This document shows, piece after piece, positions 51,596-63,538 of a stretch of DNA of 64,000 nucleotides. The notes under the pieces were generated by a model. The model saw only the letters and a program-made list of their open reading frames with translations. It searched no databases and was not told the origin of the DNA. The stretch is from positions 14,031,723 through 14,095,722 of the forward strand of contig NC_079432.1 of the NCBI RefSeq assembly GCF_026213295.1, written 5' to 3'. This stretch comes from Gadus chalcogrammus. Lineage: Eukaryota; Chordata; Actinopteri; Gadiformes; Gadidae. How positions within the stretch are numbered: position 1 is the stretch's first letter; each line of letters opens with the position of its first letter. The translations under genes and the position numbers were made by a program.

Positions 51596-52278
51596 CTATG
51601 GCACCAGTTGACCCCTTGGTTTTTTGGGGAGGAGCTGGTGCAGCTGGACCAATGGCCGGGACAAGGGGGAATACCGTCGATCAGCTGTTCTGAATGTTCC
51701 TTCGTTAGCAATTTCCCTCTTGCCTCTTGATGGGGGAGCCGGTGACGCCACACCAATGGGAAGGACCTTGGAGTAGGTCTCTAAAGTCAGGGGTCTCATG
51801 GTCCTTCCATGTATCCTCAGTTTGGCCGTTAACCCCTGATCCGTTGTCTGAGGCTGACTGCCAGTGGCCTTGTTTGGTTTCAGATGCATCTGACTGCCGA
51901 TGCATCTGGCTGCCAAACCATGTGTGGTCACAGTTGCCCTCTTGCAGCTTGGGGAAGGAACCGGTGCAGTGGCACGAAAGGGAGGGAGCAGGGAGAATCG
52001 CGCTTGGCGAGCAGGTTTGGAGGTAACTCTTACGCTTTTGGCTGCACCACCACCATCTGTGATAGCAGTTAACCTCTTGCCTCTTGGTGGAGGAGCCGGT
52101 CCAGTCGCACCAAAGCAAGGGAGCAGGGGGTCGAGCTCTGAAGTCAGGGGTCTCAGGGTCCTTCCAAGTTTCCCCATGTTTGTCCATCTCCCCTGGTCCA
52201 TGGTATGCGGCTGGCTGCCGGTGGCCTCGTCTGGTTTCAGATGCTGTGTGTTTTTTGCAGCCAGGGTCTTCAGCATAA
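51596..52278 (-). CDS. duplicated terminal exon, cassette copy 2 (longer repetitive tail)
   Basis: After acceptor TTCACAG it begins VMLKTLAAKNTQHLKPDEAT, nearly identical to copy 1, and continues about 226 residues to a stop. It contains further copies of the PIGA..P.PP.GKR unit and a second copy of the HLKP..ATGSQPQT..QG block. The repeat continues past the stop to about 51420 with an in-frame TGA and frame changes, so the tail was once longer or the array is eroding. No known domain. Confidence 0.58.
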
Positions 52279-52406
52279 CTGTGAATTCAAAGAAATGACA
52301 AATTATTTATTTGAATATAATAAAGAGATTTAGGTTTAAAAATAATCGTACAGATTTTACAAATAGAGTTATAGGATTCTAAATCCATCAAAAAAATCCA
52401 TTCTAC

Positions 52407-52504
52407 CAGCTTTTGGTGGGCGTCCCGGGGACTGCATAAAAGTCTTCTTCATCCAGGCAGGCTCAAGAGTCGGCCCTGGAGTCATCCTCTTTGATGAGTC
52501 CAAA
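52407..52504 (-). CDS. duplicated exon 11, cassette copy 2 (alternative)
   Basis: Paralogue of 53519-53628, shortened by 12 nt and still in phase (acceptor TTTAAAG, donor GTAGAA). It encodes LDSSKRMTPGPTLEPAWMKK, then TFMQSPGRPPKA. The subdomain XI Arg is kept. However WD has become LD, and GQALEH has become GPTLEP, which weakens the fit to a functional kinase C-lobe. Confidence 0.58.
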
Positions 52505-52738
52505 CTTTAAAGAAAATAAACACAGGCTCAACATTAAAGCAAAAAAAAGTATGAACACAGAAGCCTTGGGACTTTGACCATTTCACCATGTCTCATGTTA
52601 ACCGAGCGCTGCTGGAAACATTCAGAGGAGATGGTGAGCCAACTCAGCCACATCGCCGGCCTTGTAGTAGACTATTTTGCCACAAGCGCTGATCAAACAT
52701 ATTTGATGAGTTCTACTGTGACCAGGTAGTGCACTCAC

Positions 52739-52871
52739 TGTAGGCGAGGCTGCATAAAGTCCAGCAGGTCAGGGACTCTGATGCCCAGAAGATTCTCCAG
52801 CGTATCGGAACCTGGCAGGATCTTCTTCTCCGAAATGTTGCGCCTGATATATTTCAGCGTGCCCTCCTCGT
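52739..52871 (-). CDS. duplicated exon 10, cassette copy 2 (alternative)
   Basis: A 133-nt paralogue of 53799-53931 with the same GTGCAG acceptor, GTGAGT donor and phase. It encodes EEGTLKYIRRNISEKKILPG, then SDTLENLLGIRVPDLLDFMQ and PRL. It stays open and could be spliced in place of copy 1 from exon 9. IKRCL has become MQPRL, so C-lobe packing may be affected. Confidence 0.6.
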
Positions 52872-52913
52872 CTGCACATTAAACAGCATCACACTGACTT
52901 AACATTGTTGATT

Positions 52914-53323
52914 TCACATTGTTGGGTTAAGATTGTAATTGTTTTTCAGTAAGCTGGCTGCACCACCGTCTGTGGTAACAGTTGACCTCTTGCCTCTCGG
53001 TGGAGGAGACGGGGCAGCGGCGCCTATGGGAGAGACCCGGGAGCATCCCGCTTGGCCAGCTGGTTTGGTTGCTCCTGCGTCCCTCTTGTCTGCACCACCA
53101 TCTGGGGTAACAGTTACCCTCTTGCCTCTTGGTGGAGAAGCCGGTGCAGTCGCACCAATGGGAGGGAGCAGGGGGTCGAGCTCTGAAGTCAGGGGTCTCA
53201 GGGTCCTTCCATGCTTCCCCAGTTTGTCCATTTCCCCCTGGTCCATGGTCTGTGGCTGGCTGGCAGTGGCCTCGTCTGGTTTCAGATGCTGTGTGGTTCC
53301 TGCAGCCAGGGTCTTCAGCATAA
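52914..53323 (-). CDS. DYRK-like terminal exon, cassette copy 1 (repetitive tail, residues 413-548, TGA)
   Basis: After acceptor TTCACAG it begins VMLKTLAAGTTQHLKPDEAT and continues about 135 residues to a TGA. The tail is Pro, Thr, Lys and Arg-rich. It contains two copies of a 44-residue unit whose core is PIGA.AP..PPRGKR.TVT, offset by 132 bp. The PPRGKR cores are strongly basic and could act as nuclear localisation signals; that is inference. No known domain was recognised. A second, longer version of this exon is at 51596-52278. Confidence 0.8.
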
Positions 53324-53518
53324 CTGTGAATACAAAGAAATGAGGCTCTCGATGCAAATAATTTATTAAGGTTTACAAATGATTTGACAGACTCTTAGTA
53401 ATTCAAATGTTTTGCTTTGATCGTTAAGCAGTGTTAATGCTTGATGATCAATCTATACATAGATATAGTAATCGGAAATGGAGGAGTTTCTAAATCCATC
53501 CCCAAAAATAAATTCTAC

Positions 53519-53628
53519 CAGTTTTTGGTGGGTTTCCTGGGGTTGGAGACATGCATCCAAGTGAAGTCTTCATCATCCAGGCATGCTCGAGTGCCTGACC
53601 TGGAGTCATCCTCTTTGATGAGTCCCAA
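53519..53628 (-). CDS. DYRK-like exon 11, cassette copy 1 (end of kinase domain, residues 376-412)
   Basis: It encodes WDSSKRMTPGQALEHAWMMK, then TSLGCMSPTPGNPPKT. The WD..KRMTPGQALEHAW block is kinase subdomain XI with its conserved Arg. The acceptor is TTAAAAG and the donor GTAGAA; 110 nt, ending in phase 1. Confidence 0.87.
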
Positions 53629-53798
53629 CTTTTAAGAAAATAAACACACACTCAATATTAAAGCATAAAAAGCCTGCGAACCCAGAAGCCTTGGGACACT
53701 TTGATTCACCATGTCTCATGTTAACCGAGTGTTGGTAGAAACATTCAGGGGGTCAAACATATCTGATGAGCTCAACTGTGGCCAGGTAGTGCACTCAC

Positions 53799-53931
53799 TC
53801 TAGGCAACGCTTGATAAAGTCCAGCAGGTCAGGGTCGCTGGTGCCCAGAAGACTCTCCAGCCTCTTGGAGCCTGGCAGGAGCTTCTCCCCCGAGTTGTTG
53901 ACCCTGATATATTTCAGCGTGCCCCGCTCGT
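53799..53931 (-). CDS. DYRK-like exon 10, cassette copy 1 (residues 332-375)
   Basis: It encodes ERGTLKYIRVNNSGEKLLPG, then SKRLESLLGTSDPDLLDFIK and RCL. This is the variable C-lobe insert followed by DLLDFIKRCL, a close match to DYRK C-lobes. The acceptor is GTGCAG and the donor GTGAGT; 133 nt. It is duplicated at 52739-52871 with the same length and phase. Confidence 0.88.
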
Positions 53932-54058
53932 CTGCACATTATACAGCATCACACTGATTTAACATTGTTGATTTCATATTGTTCATTTCACATGTTCACA
54001 TTATCACAAGTAATGTTAACTGAAAACTCGATCATATGCCATAAAGTAAAATCCTCAC

Positions 54059-54119
54059 CAAAAAACACATTCCTTTGTGATGACAAAGCCACTAATTCTT
54101 CTGGAGGCATTCCCAGTAT
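54059..54119 (-). CDS. DYRK-like exon 9 (residues 312-331)
   Basis: A 61-nt exon encoding ILGMPPEELVALSSQRNVFF, corresponding to the LLGMP helix after subdomain IX of DYRKs. The acceptor is TTTCAG and the donor GTGAGG. It ends in phase 1 and can join in frame to either copy of the duplicated next exon (53931 or 52871). Confidence 0.88.
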
Positions 54120-54569
54120 CTGAAATTAGACAACCATACCCAATAGTCAACTTTTACAAATATAGAAAGTCATGGGTGCAGATCCCTGGTGGGGAAGTAA
54201 GCTAACCCTAACCCTAAATTGTGAAAAGTCCACCCAATATATATGATTTCAAACTGAATTATGTGATTGAAAATCTAGTTACAATAGAAGCCGACTCCAC
54301 TTTTAAACTTAATCATGCTCAGTGGTCTGAACGGTTTGTTACAGCAGCAGTTAATTTGATATATGTTGGTGACATTGATGCCCCCTACAGGTTGTAATGA
54401 GATCTGCGCCCTTGTAATATAAATCAGAAATGATCAATTATCATATTTTACTCACATCGTTATACTTTTTTTCCCTAGTTTTGTCTTCTAATTTTTATTA
54501 AAAATTATTATTAAATACATTATCAAAGTATGTTGAGAGAATTCATTCTCATGGTTAATTAGCAGTTAC

Positions 54570-54742
54570 CTCTATGGTGCGAGTGAGTTGTTCATATTCC
54601 TCATCTCCATAGAATGCTTCTCTTCCAATGAGGAGCTCTATCAAGCAGCAGCCAAAGCTCCACATGTCAATGGCAGTGGTGCACAAAAGACCCAGAGTCA
54701 CCTCTGGAGCACGGATCGACTGAGTCTGGATACGACTATAGT
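54570..54742 (-). CDS. DYRK-like exon 8 (activation segment and P+1 loop, residues 254-311)
   Basis: It encodes YYSRIQTQSIRAPEVTLGLL, then CTTAIDMWSFGCCLIELLIG and GDEEYEQLTRTIE. DYRKs read YxYIQSRFYRAPE here. This protein has YSR before IQ and SIRAPE for FYRAPE, so two conserved tyrosines are lost (Arg257 and Ile263). The subdomain IX motif DMWSFGC is normal. The acceptor is TTCCAG and the donor GTAACT; 173 nt. Confidence 0.92.
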
Positions 54743-54862
54743 CTGGAAGACGAAACAAAGCCAGTAGGATAAAGATAACTCTATGAAACCCATCATATAA
54801 CGAAATCCTGTCACATTGTACGTCTCCTCATGATTCAAAAGAGAAAAAACAATAAGACCCAC

Positions 54863-54947
54863 ATCTTGGCTCATCCTGAACCAGGCTCAATCCAAAGTCG
54901 ATGACCTTGAGGGTGTTGGGGTCCTTGTCTGACATGACCATGTTAGC
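54863..54947 (-). CDS. DYRK-like exon 7 (DFG, residues 226-253)
   Basis: It encodes ANMVMSDKDPNTLKVIDFGL, then SLVQDEPR. Asn227 and Asp242 are the Mg-binding residues. DFG is followed by LSLVQDE instead of the DFGSSC of DYRKs, so the activation segment is diverged. The acceptor is CTGCAG and the donor GTGGGT; 85 nt, ending in phase 1. Confidence 0.9.
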
Positions 54948-55050
54948 CTGCAGTCATAGAAGAAGACGACTCTGTGTGTAACTGGGCTAACGGCTCACAG
55001 GGGCTAATAATTAGCTGTCAGTGCAGATGGGAGATGAGCAGGACTCCTAC

Positions 55051-55158
55051 CAGTTTGAGGTCACTGTGCATGATGTTCTCTCTCTTCAGCAGCTGAAGAC
55101 ACTTGAGGATGGGGTATGCGCACTTCCTCACATATGCGACACTCTCACCCTTTTTAGT
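55051..55158 (-). CDS. DYRK-like exon 6 (catalytic loop, residues 190-225)
   Basis: It encodes TKKGESVAYVRKCAYPILKC, then LQLLKRENIMHSDLKL. The catalytic loop is HSDLKLAN with its last two residues from exon 7; Asp222 is the catalytic base. The residue before it is Ser rather than the Cys usual in DYRKs. 108 nt in phase 0; acceptor TATGCAG, donor GTAGGA. Confidence 0.9.
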
Positions 55159-55254
55159 CTGCATAGCATGCATGTCAGAACTGTAAATAATGCATTCATT
55201 AGTTCCGAGGGAGAGTCAGACTTTAACTGTAGCGCATATTGCACGGAATCCAAC

Positions 55255-55420
55255 ACGCAAATAAGAAGTCAGTTTGTACCCCAGGAGTTCAAAGGAAATG
55301 CAGATGTGTTTCCGGAACACAAGGAAGTCCTTCATGCGGACCACGTGGTGGTCATCTTCTGGATCCTTGTCCCGTAGGAGTTGGAGGATCCTCCTTTCCT
55401 CTTTCCCCAGTCTATGATAC
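55255..55420 (-). CDS. DYRK-like exon 5 (alpha-C helix to hinge, residues 134-189)
   Basis: It encodes YHRLGKEERRILQLLRDKDP, then EDDHHVVRMKDFLVFRKHIC and ISFELLGYKLTSYLR. Glu142 is the likely salt-bridge partner of Lys127, and ISFELLG is the hinge. The acceptor (GATCTAG) has a poor pyrimidine tract and lies about 25 bp from a fold-back MITE. The donor is GTTGGA, chosen because it keeps the frame with exon 6. Confidence 0.85.
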
Positions 55421-55445
55421 CTAGATCCCACATAGCCATAGTTTT

Positions 55446-55715
55446 TTAAAGGGGACATATTATACCACCATGTGTGAGTGTGATTAGCCTTACTAGCCGT
55501 TTCGAAAATCTGCCCCATATGACATCACTAGTGGGCTTGTCCACCTAGATCTGTGCTGGATAGATCACTCTACCAGCCTACCCAGTGGACTGAAGTAAAC
55601 GTTGCTCATCTATCCAGTGCAGATCTAGGTAGACACGCCCACTAGTGACTAGATTTTCAAACAGCTTGTAAAGCTAATCCCCCTCACCCTTGGGGGTATA
55701 ATATGTCCTATTTAA
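55446..55715. mobile_element. fold-back MITE in DYRK-like intron 4
   Basis: A 270-bp sequence that folds over almost its whole length. The outer ends are AAAGGGGACATATTATA and TATAATATGTCCT. The inner arms TCACTAGTGGGC.TGTC.ACC and their complement (55525-55565 versus 55612-55652) match with few mismatches, extending into GTGCTGGATAGAT. It shares its terminal sequence with 58989-59888. It lies only 25 bp upstream of exon 5. Confidence 0.85.
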
Positions 55716-55720
55716 CCTTC

Positions 55721-56630
<910 letters not shown>

Positions 56631-56767
56631 CTAGGCTGGTTGCGTAGGAGCTTGAGGGCCACAAGCTCATTGTGCTGGTGGTCAAAACACTTGAGGACCT
56701 GTCCATAGGCCCCCTTCCCCAGAACCCCAAGCACCTCATAGCGATAAGCAATATGATCCCTAGAGAC
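56631..56767 (-). CDS. DYRK-like exon 4 (glycine loop and catalytic lysine, residues 89-134)
   Basis: It encodes [20 protein letters not shown], then [20 protein letters not shown] and LRNQP. It carries the ATP-binding glycine loop and catalytic Lys127 (VALKLLRN). The [10 protein letters not shown] lead-in is characteristic of DYRK2/3/4. The acceptor is TCTACAG and the donor GTCAAA; 137 nt, ending in phase 2. Confidence 0.9.
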
Positions 56768-57201
56768 CTGTAGAAAATAGGTTATTGGTTATTTTATGTA
56801 TATTACTAATATTATGATTATAATTTGATTCTATTATTATGATTCTCAACAAAGAAATGTCATTATTGTCATTATTTTAATAATACAAAGTCAGTTTCGT
56901 GCACCTGACACAATCGATGTTATTGAATAGGTAAAATTACAAAATGTACATTGTATTGCAAATGTATACCTTATTGTAATGTATGTGCAAATGCACATTC
57001 GTTGTAAAAGTTTAAATTATGTATATTGCCAGAAACACTAAACTAACTGCGATGCATTAAGCCTATTCCACAATCCAAAAGGAAACAGAGAGGTGTTTGT
57101 TCTCCTGCTCAGTGCCTTCATTAAGTTCATTCACTAAGTTAAATTCTTTACACACGAAGCAAAACCATTGGTCATAAATATTGCTGTCAACATAAAGTTA
57201 C

Positions 57202-57368
57202 CTGCTCATAGAAATACTGCTCATTGTCAAACCCATGGTTGAAGATCCCGGTATGTCTTGAGCCCTGGATCTTCATGGCATGCAGACCAAGGAACCAGAT
57301 GTCATTGTAGCCTTTGATTTCCTTCTGCTCATATTTGGTCATGCCGTTACCAAAAGCCTCCAAGGCCT
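57202..57368 (-). CDS. DYRK-like exon 3 (class II N-terminal block, residues 33-88)
   Basis: It encodes EALEAFGNGMTKYEQKEIKG, then YNDIWFLGLHAMKIQGSRHT and FDNEQYFYEQ. This aligns with the segment of DYRK2/3/4 reading LTxFEhxEI..Y.EIYFLGLNAKK. That segment folds against the kinase N-lobe and is the strongest evidence for a class II DYRK origin. The acceptor is AACAG and the donor GTAACT; 167 nt. Confidence 0.87.
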
Positions 57369-57472
57369 CTGTTCATCATTATAAAGATTTTTTTTTTGAA
57401 GAACCAAGCCAAAGTATTTCGTACTACACTGCTCTAATAGTTAAAGAGCAGCTCTGTCATCTCACGCGCAAA

Positions 57473-57609
<137 letters not shown>

Positions 57610-57681
57610 TCAACACTCATTTAACATAGATTTATTCAGTCAACCTTTTTGCAATACACATAATAAATATAATAACCTTAC

Positions 57682-57772
57682 CAGCCGCTGACATGGGCAG
57701 TTTGTGTCCTTGATAGAACCTCTCAGACGGGCTGGGTCTCCCTCCCACTGGGCTGGGGGTCTCCGGCTCACT
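57682..57772 (-). CDS. DYRK-like exon 2 (residues 3-32)
   Basis: It encodes SEPETPSPVGGRPSPSERFY then QGHKLPMSAA, a Ser/Pro-rich low-complexity lead into the DYRK N-terminal block; MSAAEAL resembles the MTPEQAL of class II DYRKs. The acceptor is CTTAG and the donor GTAAGG; 91 nt, ending in phase 1. Confidence 0.8.
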
Positions 57773-57962
57773 CTAAGACAACGGTCATTTGAAAAGCAGT
57801 TCTACAATTACCTCGTGTGTAGGATCAGTCCTGCCATCTTAGTGTATGGATTTAGCCTAAATTCTTTGCACATTTCTCCAATAATTTTACATCAAAGGTT
57901 TTCAAGCTAGCAATCAAAACATTATTTTAAATTTGATCAGGAAATAATTAGTGAGTATGAAG

Positions 57963-58551
57963 TAGTGATAGATTCAATGATTATTTTCCTTGATTCAGTT
58001 CGCGTCAGTCAGTTCGCCAGAATCGTTTATTCGTTTGTTCGTTCGGTCGTGTTTCCGGTAGCGGTGAATCGAATCGTTCTCATTCGCAAACGATCGTGGA
58101 AGTCGGTCATCAATCAACACAACATTACAACTTTAATAAAACGCAGCGGGATTGGGGGTGTAATTGATTATTGGACGTTTAACATATCAGCAAGATAATA
58201 TACTTGATTGAGCAATGATGGTGGGGGTTCCGGCCGGAGAACGAACCATGAAAGAACGAGACAGATTGATGAGACATTCAAATATTTGATTAATCTGGCA
58301 TGACACAGAAAGTACAAAGACAGCATGCATTTACCATTTCACTGATATTGAATCGTATTATCGTACGCTCGCTCACTAAGCCTCTTGACCACTCACAGTT
58401 GGTGAACGAACAGCGACTCAGCGACTAGTGGGTCTGGGAGGAGTCGAGTCTGAGAATGAACGAGACGAACGAGAGTGAAGAATCAGTTTGGTTCGTTCTT
58501 TTTAAAGATTCGTTCATTCGAACTGATTCGGTCGCGAATGACCCATCACCA
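57963..58551. mobile_element. hAT-like element with 8-bp target duplication
   Basis: It starts TAGTGATAGATTCAATG and ends GAATGACCCATCACCA, so the ends are imperfect inverted repeats. The identical 8-mer GTATGAAG flanks both sides (57955-57962 and 58552-58559). Internally it is rich in ATTCGTT/AACGAA motifs. No transposase frame. It lies in DYRK-like intron 1, about 50 bp from the exon 1 donor. Confidence 0.8.
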
Positions 58552-58602
58552 GTATGAAGGAGATGCATGGCTGGAAATAACGACCACCAACAGGGACTTA
58601 CC

Positions 58603-58703
58603 TTCATGGCCGCTTCGAGTGGGTGTACTTTTCGCAGGGTCTTGCTGTGTATCGCTCCTGGCAGGCTTCCGTCACGGCTGCACCAGGTGCGGCGCGGGGA
58701 CTG
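58603..58703 (-). CDS. DYRK-like exon 1 (start codon at its 3' end)
   Basis: The chosen ATG is at 58608-58606 in the context GCGGCCATGA. It gives only Met-Lys before the GTAAGT donor and joins in phase 0 to exon 2. The same frame is open upstream as far as a TAG at about 58713, with no earlier ATG, so the rest is taken as 5' UTR or as an internal exon fed by an unseen upstream exon (possible acceptor CTGCAG at 58704). The donor and joint are solid; the start is less certain. Only the last 6 nt are claimed as coding. Confidence 0.55.
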
Positions 58704-58988
58704 CTGCAGGTGGAGGCCCTACTTTCGCTCAGTGTCGCAATAGAGAAAAGACTGGAGAAGGTGGATTGATCAATGACCAAGTCCTACGTCACGAAGCACT
58801 AATACAAGAGTTAATTCGATTAATTAAGTAATTCATTAATATATTCATATTACGGAGAAACTATGCATAAAATGAAAGATTAAATTTATACGACAGGGCC
58901 TATAACCTCCCAAACAAAGTTATCCTATTAATCTGCCAAATCCCAAGTAAATCATTAGATGTTTCTTAATCGGTCTGTGCTGATTTCT

Positions 58989-59888
58989 TTTAAAGGGGAC
59001 ATATTATGAAAACAACCCTTTTCCTGGGATTTGGGGTGTTGTTTTTGGTCTCTGGTTCTCCAACACTCATACAAACTTTGAAAAAAGTCTGTACATGATT
59101 TTTTGAGTGAGATATCCATTTCTGAAAGTAGCCCGCGTACAGTTACCAAACGAGCGAGTCAGTTTCGGCGCCCCCTCCTACGTAGGAAGGGGGCACACTT
59201 GAATATTACCTCCCACTTCCCCAATCCCCTCCAATCAGAGCATAGCTAAGATGTTGTGGACCAGCGGACGAGCGGGAGCTGAACTGCCGCCGAAGCTGGC
59301 AGGTCCGGTGAGGGGGAGGTCGGCGGCAATCCAGGATCTCCGGCAGCTCAGCTCCCGGAGTACAATCCCTTTCTCCTCCATGTCGTGGTTCATGCACTTC
59401 AGAGAGTCAAGGCCAAAGTTCCTTTCCCCCAATTCTTCTAAACCATGGCCGAGATATCCCCCACTGCAAGTCTTTACTTATTGAGGTAGTACCAGAGACG
59501 TCAGACGCTTTATGATTCATAATATCATCCAAGGCGCACATAGCTTTTGGCCGTGATATTAGATATAATATACCATATTATATTATATTGTATTATTTTA
59601 TAGCATATTATACAGTTATAGAGCTCCAGGAGTCCGCAAACGGCAACAATCCATTCTCCATGCTGTGATTCAGTCTGACAGCTCATTGGTCAATGGGCAG
59701 CAGCTCATTTGCATTAAAGCTACAGACACCAGACACAGCGCTTTCTGAAGGGATTGAGGGAATAGTGGTAGGCGGTATTTTTTTTTCCTGTAAGCTATTT
59801 CCAGCAATCAGCTTCAAACACATGTCTTCTGGAACTCAAATACTACGTTTACTTGTTGGGAAAACACCATAATATGTCTCCTTTAAAA
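58989..59888. mobile_element. 900-bp TTAA-flanked element
   Basis: The left end is TTAAAGGGGACATATTATG and the right end CATAATATGTCTCCTTTAA. The terminal inverted repeat is AGG(G/A)GACATATTATG and both sides carry TTAA, the target duplication of piggyBac-type transposons. No transposase frame recognised. Confidence 0.65.
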
Positions 59889-59903
59889 GCCAAGGAAACG
59901 TAC

Positions 59904-60010
59904 CTCTGTTTTGCACCGGATCAAACCAACAACTGGAACGTTCGTTGCTAGCAGAAACAACACTGAATACTAAAGAAGCTAACAATAATCAGAGGGAAAT
60001 CGTCGAGCAA
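59904..60010 (-). other. possible 5' non-coding exon of the DYRK-like gene
   Basis: A good GTACGT donor reads CAAAACAGAG/GTACGT on the minus strand at 59904, just outside the TTAA-flanked element. It could end an upstream untranslated exon. Nothing else supports it; the right boundary is arbitrary. Confidence 0.2.
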
Positions 60011-60151
60011 TATCTCTTCAGATCAGAAGCGTCTTCAATATGAGAGCAACAGTTGTCATGCAAACGTTAAAGATTCCTAGATGATCAACTTTATGCTGCT
60101 CATTGTGATGTCATAAGGGAGATGACCTCTCGACCGTGGCAGTGAGTTTGT

Positions 60152-62091
<1,940 letters not shown>

Positions 62092-62545
62092 CCATAGATC
62101 TTGCTGTCACGTGGTCAGTCTGACAGTCTGTGTGGCCATCAAGCATTGTTATTGATGGGGTGTGTCATTATATGTTTCTTTAAGTGTGTTCAGTACACAT
62201 GTATTTGCTTGCTTACGACCCTGCTGGATCTGAAGGGTTTAACCACCTGGCCCCCCCCCCTAAAAAAAAGACCCTTAGACTAGGGGACCTTTTGACTGAA
62301 AAGCTGTTCATCTTTTTTATCTCCACTTACACGTGTCCACCTTTAGGGTGGAGAAGGTACAATTCTTCTGCAACAAAGACTGGTGGAATGGAAGTACCAG
62401 AGCCACCGCACCAGGATGGCAGGTGGTTGGTGCCCTCAGCGATGCACCACTTCTTCACAGCTCTCTCCACCTTGCTGCTTATTTAAGTGGTACTTAAAGC
62501 ATGCTACTTTGAAATGTACTGATGATGACATGCCTTGGCAGAAGT

Positions 62546-63170
62546 TAATAATGAACCCCCCCCAGGAGTATCTGGGAGGTTGAGTGCTTCCGGTCCTAGA
62601 CCGGAATTTGTGTGTGTAGTTATGAGTGTGTTAATACCGTTTGTGAACTGGGGGGGACTTATTGTTATGTGGCAGGGATGTCTGTGGGCCTGGGTTAGGT
62701 TCTAGGAGAAATGTACCCTTACATTCAATGATAATATGTACTTATATAGGAATATAATAATTGTTGAGAAAAGATTGAGAAGACAAGTCACCCCAGACAG
62801 CCCTTCCCTCTGAATGTGGCCCAGAGTAGCACCAGCAAGTCTGCAGACCTCAGTTCCCCTCGGTCCTGCTGGCCAGGATGAGAACTAGGGATAACTGCAT
62901 AAGGTTAGCAGAAAAGAGCCATTGTATCTGTAGAGGATTCATACCAGGAACGGATGTATGGGCAATGGCATTTTGATGGACAGAAATTGATGTGTTAATG
63001 TTTTCAAAAACATTCAACAGTCACAGGTATTACGCAAAAAAATCTCTAAATCTCTCCCATAACCAAACTCAGGGCCGCAGACATCCCTGGCACCATAACA
63101 ATAAGTCCCCCCGGCGTTCACAAACGGTATTAACACACTCCTGCTCCTAGGGGGGGTTCATTATTAACTA
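62546..63170. repeat. inverted duplication with about 330-bp spacer
   Basis: The left arm (about 62546-62710) contains TTAATAATGAACCCCCCC, GAGTGTGTTAATACCGTTTG, GGACTTATTGTTATG and CAGGGATGTCTG. The right arm (about 63045-63170) contains the reverse complements in opposite order. The left arm has an extra 40-60 bp. No coding frame recognised. Confidence 0.75.
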
Positions 63171-63538
63171 CTATTGTCCCTCTGGTATTAGCCGTTCAGA
63201 GACAGTGCCTCAGGCCCATGTTGAGGGTGCACAGGTTGAGAGGCCTTTAACACATTTTCTTGAGAGACAATAAAAGCAAAAAGGCTCCATAAACACGCAT
63301 TGCAAGGCAGTACGAAGTGCACCTGGTAATAATTAGCCAGGTATAAACCAGAGGTTCGATGTACAAGTGTAACAAACCTAGAATGTGAGGTTGGACTGTT
63401 GCGGGTAGAAGGATATGATCTACGACCCAGGCAGCACCACACAGGTAGAAACAATAATCTTTATTAAATGCAGCTACCAAACATGTCAGACTGGGTCAGG
63501 TTCTTGAAGTCCCTAACTCCAAATGATGTGGAGTTGAG
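63171..63538. other. unassigned region
   Basis: Nothing recognised. Confidence 0.5.
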
